Shown piece by piece: positions 62,941 to 64,000 of a stretch of 64,000 bases of DNA. The translations under genes were made by a program, and so were the position numbers. Source of the stretch: Campylobacter estrildidarum (GTDB taxonomy: Bacteria; Campylobacterota; Campylobacteria; Campylobacterales; Campylobacteraceae); contig NZ_NXLZ01000003.1 of NCBI RefSeq assembly GCF_005406205.1, forward strand, positions 99,106 through 163,105. The letters run 5' to 3'. Position 1 is the first letter of the stretch. Each line of letters starts with the position of its first letter. A model generated the notes under the pieces. The model saw nothing but the letters and a program-made list of their open reading frames with translations, made no database searches and was not told the origin of the DNA.

Positions 62941-64000
62941 ATGATAAATAGTATAAATTCTTACTCAAATTATAATTATTATACAAATACTTTAAATTCT
63001 AAAAAGAATTCTAAAACAAATGATTTAGTAGATAATAAAGAAATAAATAGCAATACAAATTCAAATAATAATATCTCAAACAATACTTCTTTAAAACAAA
63101 TTAAACAAACAAATTCAAATTTAGTGAGTGATAAATCTAAGGCTATAGATAAAATACTAGGTTATGGTGTAGATGAAGATGGTTTTTTTACAAGTGATTT
63201 TAATGAAGCTGCAGGAATACCAAAAGATTATAAGATTTATGCTAAGGGTATGGAGAATTTTGCAAAAGATCAAATAAATACAGCGAAAGCTTTTACAAGT
63301 TTAGATATAGCCAAAAGTATAGGAAGAGCTTATAAAGTTTTTTCACAACTTATTGATGAGCCAAAAGGAAATTTTACAACTGAAGATATAAATAAAATTC
63401 CACAATGGTTTCAATGGGATAGTAAAACCTTGCAAGTAACAAAAATCTATACCAAAGATGAATATTATAAAGCTGCTAGCTCAAATCCTACAGGTTTTGT
63501 AGACGCAGCAGATAAAAGCTTGTATGAAAATTCTTTAAAAAATACTATAAGTTTTCCTGATTGGGATAGTTTTGGTGATGGTTATATCGATAAAAAATCA
63601 GATATTTTTAAATTAAGCACAGGTGTAGATATAGGGAAAAATATTTATACAAACATAGATGGTTCAATATCTAAAGGTGGAGTTTTGATGGCTTTTCTTG
63701 CTTCAAATAATAGTTCTCAATTTTTACGTGGGGAAACAACAGTTGCAGGTAAGTTAGCAGGTCTTGACGATGATTTTGGAGCAGATAAAATACAAGAGCT
63801 ATATCAATTTATGAAAGATAATGATATTGCTTATGCTTTAGATGATAATATAGGTTCAAGTATGATGAAGATACTTTCTTTAACTGAAAATATAAGCAAT
63901 GTAGAAGAATTCAAAAAACAATGGCTAGAAATGAAAGCTAAAAGTGATGCTATGGGAGAAAAATATAAGGCACAAATAGCACAACAAAATTCCAATCTTG
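62941..64000 (+). CDS. Large leaderless protein with EF-hand-like loops, cut by the window end
   Basis: The reading frame is open for 353 codons from ATG 62,941 to the window end; the C-terminus is missing. Residues 1-60 are Asn/Ser/Tyr-rich and disordered (MINSINSYSNYNYYTNTLNS). The folded part has several DG-x-I/F loops: GVDEDGFFTSDF (76-87), DSFGDGYIDKKS (209-220) and YTNIDGSISKGG (236-247), which recall EF-hand or dockerin-type calcium loops but are degenerate. No signal peptide, no cysteine. AAGGCAG precedes the ATG. Lies 53 bases after the gene coupled to fliY, behind a sigma-28-like promoter. I do not recognise the family. Confidence 0.75.
   Translation, partial: MINSINSYSNYNYYTNTLNSKKNSKTNDLVDNKEINSNTNSNNNISNNTSLKQIKQTNSNLVSDKSKAIDKILGYGVDEDGFFTSDFNEAAGIPKDYKIYAKGMENFAKDQINTAKAFTSLDIAKSIGRAYKVFSQLIDEPKGNFTTEDINKIPQWFQWDSKTLQVTKIYTKDEYYKAASSNPTGFVDAADKSLYENSLKNTISFPDWDSFGDGYIDKKSDIFKLSTGVDIGKNIYTNIDGSISKGGVLMAFLASNNSSQFLRGETTVAGKLAGLDDDFGADKIQELYQFMKDNDIAYALDDNIGSSMMKILSLTENISNVEEFKKQWLEMKAKSDAMGEKYKAQIAQQNSNL

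Noticed and set aside
1..64000. tRNA, rRNA, CRISPR, insertion sequence or prophage
   Set aside because: No cloverleaf-type sequence, no regularly spaced repeats, no transposase or integrase frames and no terminal repeats were found by eye; a tRNAscan or Infernal run would be the decisive check.

Overview
This is chromosome of a thermophilic Campylobacter close to C. jejuni and C. coli. The evidence is very low G+C, densely packed overlapping genes, AAGGA ribosome binding sites, TATAAT-type -10 boxes without clear -35 boxes, and gene order that largely matches two blocks of C. jejuni NCTC 11168 (about Cj1623-Cj1666 and, inverted, about Cj0096-Cj0059). The species is not determined. The gap between ung and lctP is only about 0.4 kb, so cdtABC and cydAB are not at the place they occupy in C. 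jejuni. I saw no rRNA, tRNA, CRISPR array, insertion sequence or prophage.

Layout. 0.1-8.4 kb: serine catabolism (sdaA, sdaC), a PepSY-like periplasmic protein, a DUF4261-like protein, a Fur-type exbB-exbD-tonB operon, and two related EF-hand proteins flanking a small secreted four-cysteine protein. 8.6-12.8 kb: a PP-loop enzyme, then the overlapping minus-strand run aroC-rnc-rnhA and a LapB/YciM-like TPR protein. 12.9-24.3 kb: dnaG, then a tight plus-strand run: NifU-like protein, murE, YbaB-type protein, PDZ protein, ispA, tkt and a Mla-type lipid ABC transporter (mlaE, mlaF, mlaD, lipoprotein). 24.4-29.5 kb: a gene behind a good sigma-54 promoter, then map, murI, an NlpC/P60 lipoprotein, tandem nhaA genes and a YjfB-like motility peptide with a sigma-28-like promoter. 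29.8-37.9 kb: the Ftr1/P19 iron uptake system with its membrane redox protein, ABC exporter-like module and two thioredoxin-like lipoproteins. 38-46.7 kb: a DUF411 protein, obgE, an unlisted 29-codon ORF, rpmA/rplU, three cell-envelope proteins including an LpoB-like one, dcuA and aspA. 46.8-52.5 kb: ung, then lactate uptake and oxidation (lctP, lutABC). 52.7-55.9 kb: an ATP-grasp-like protein, sppA and an amidohydrolase. 56.0-64.0 kb: aroQ-folK, then the flagellar regulatory run flhF-flhG-(membrane protein)-fliA-fliM-fliY, ending in two unrecognised leaderless proteins; the last is cut by the window end.

How the genes connect. Serine, aspartate/fumarate and lactate are the carbon and electron sources served here (SdaAC, AspA/DcuA, LctP/LutABC). 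Two iron-related operons, tonB and ftr1/p19, carry 15-bp Fur-box-like sequences that differ only at the centre. Flagellar regulation links the fliA operon to satellites elsewhere in the window: the sigma-54 target at 24.4 kb, the sigma-28-like YjfB gene at 29.5 kb, and probably the gene starting at 62,941. The most novel signal is a set of leaderless proteins with EF-hand or EF-hand-like loops (6.3-8.4 kb and 62.2-64.0 kb), plus a 29-residue Gly/Asn-rich ORF at 39.9 kb.
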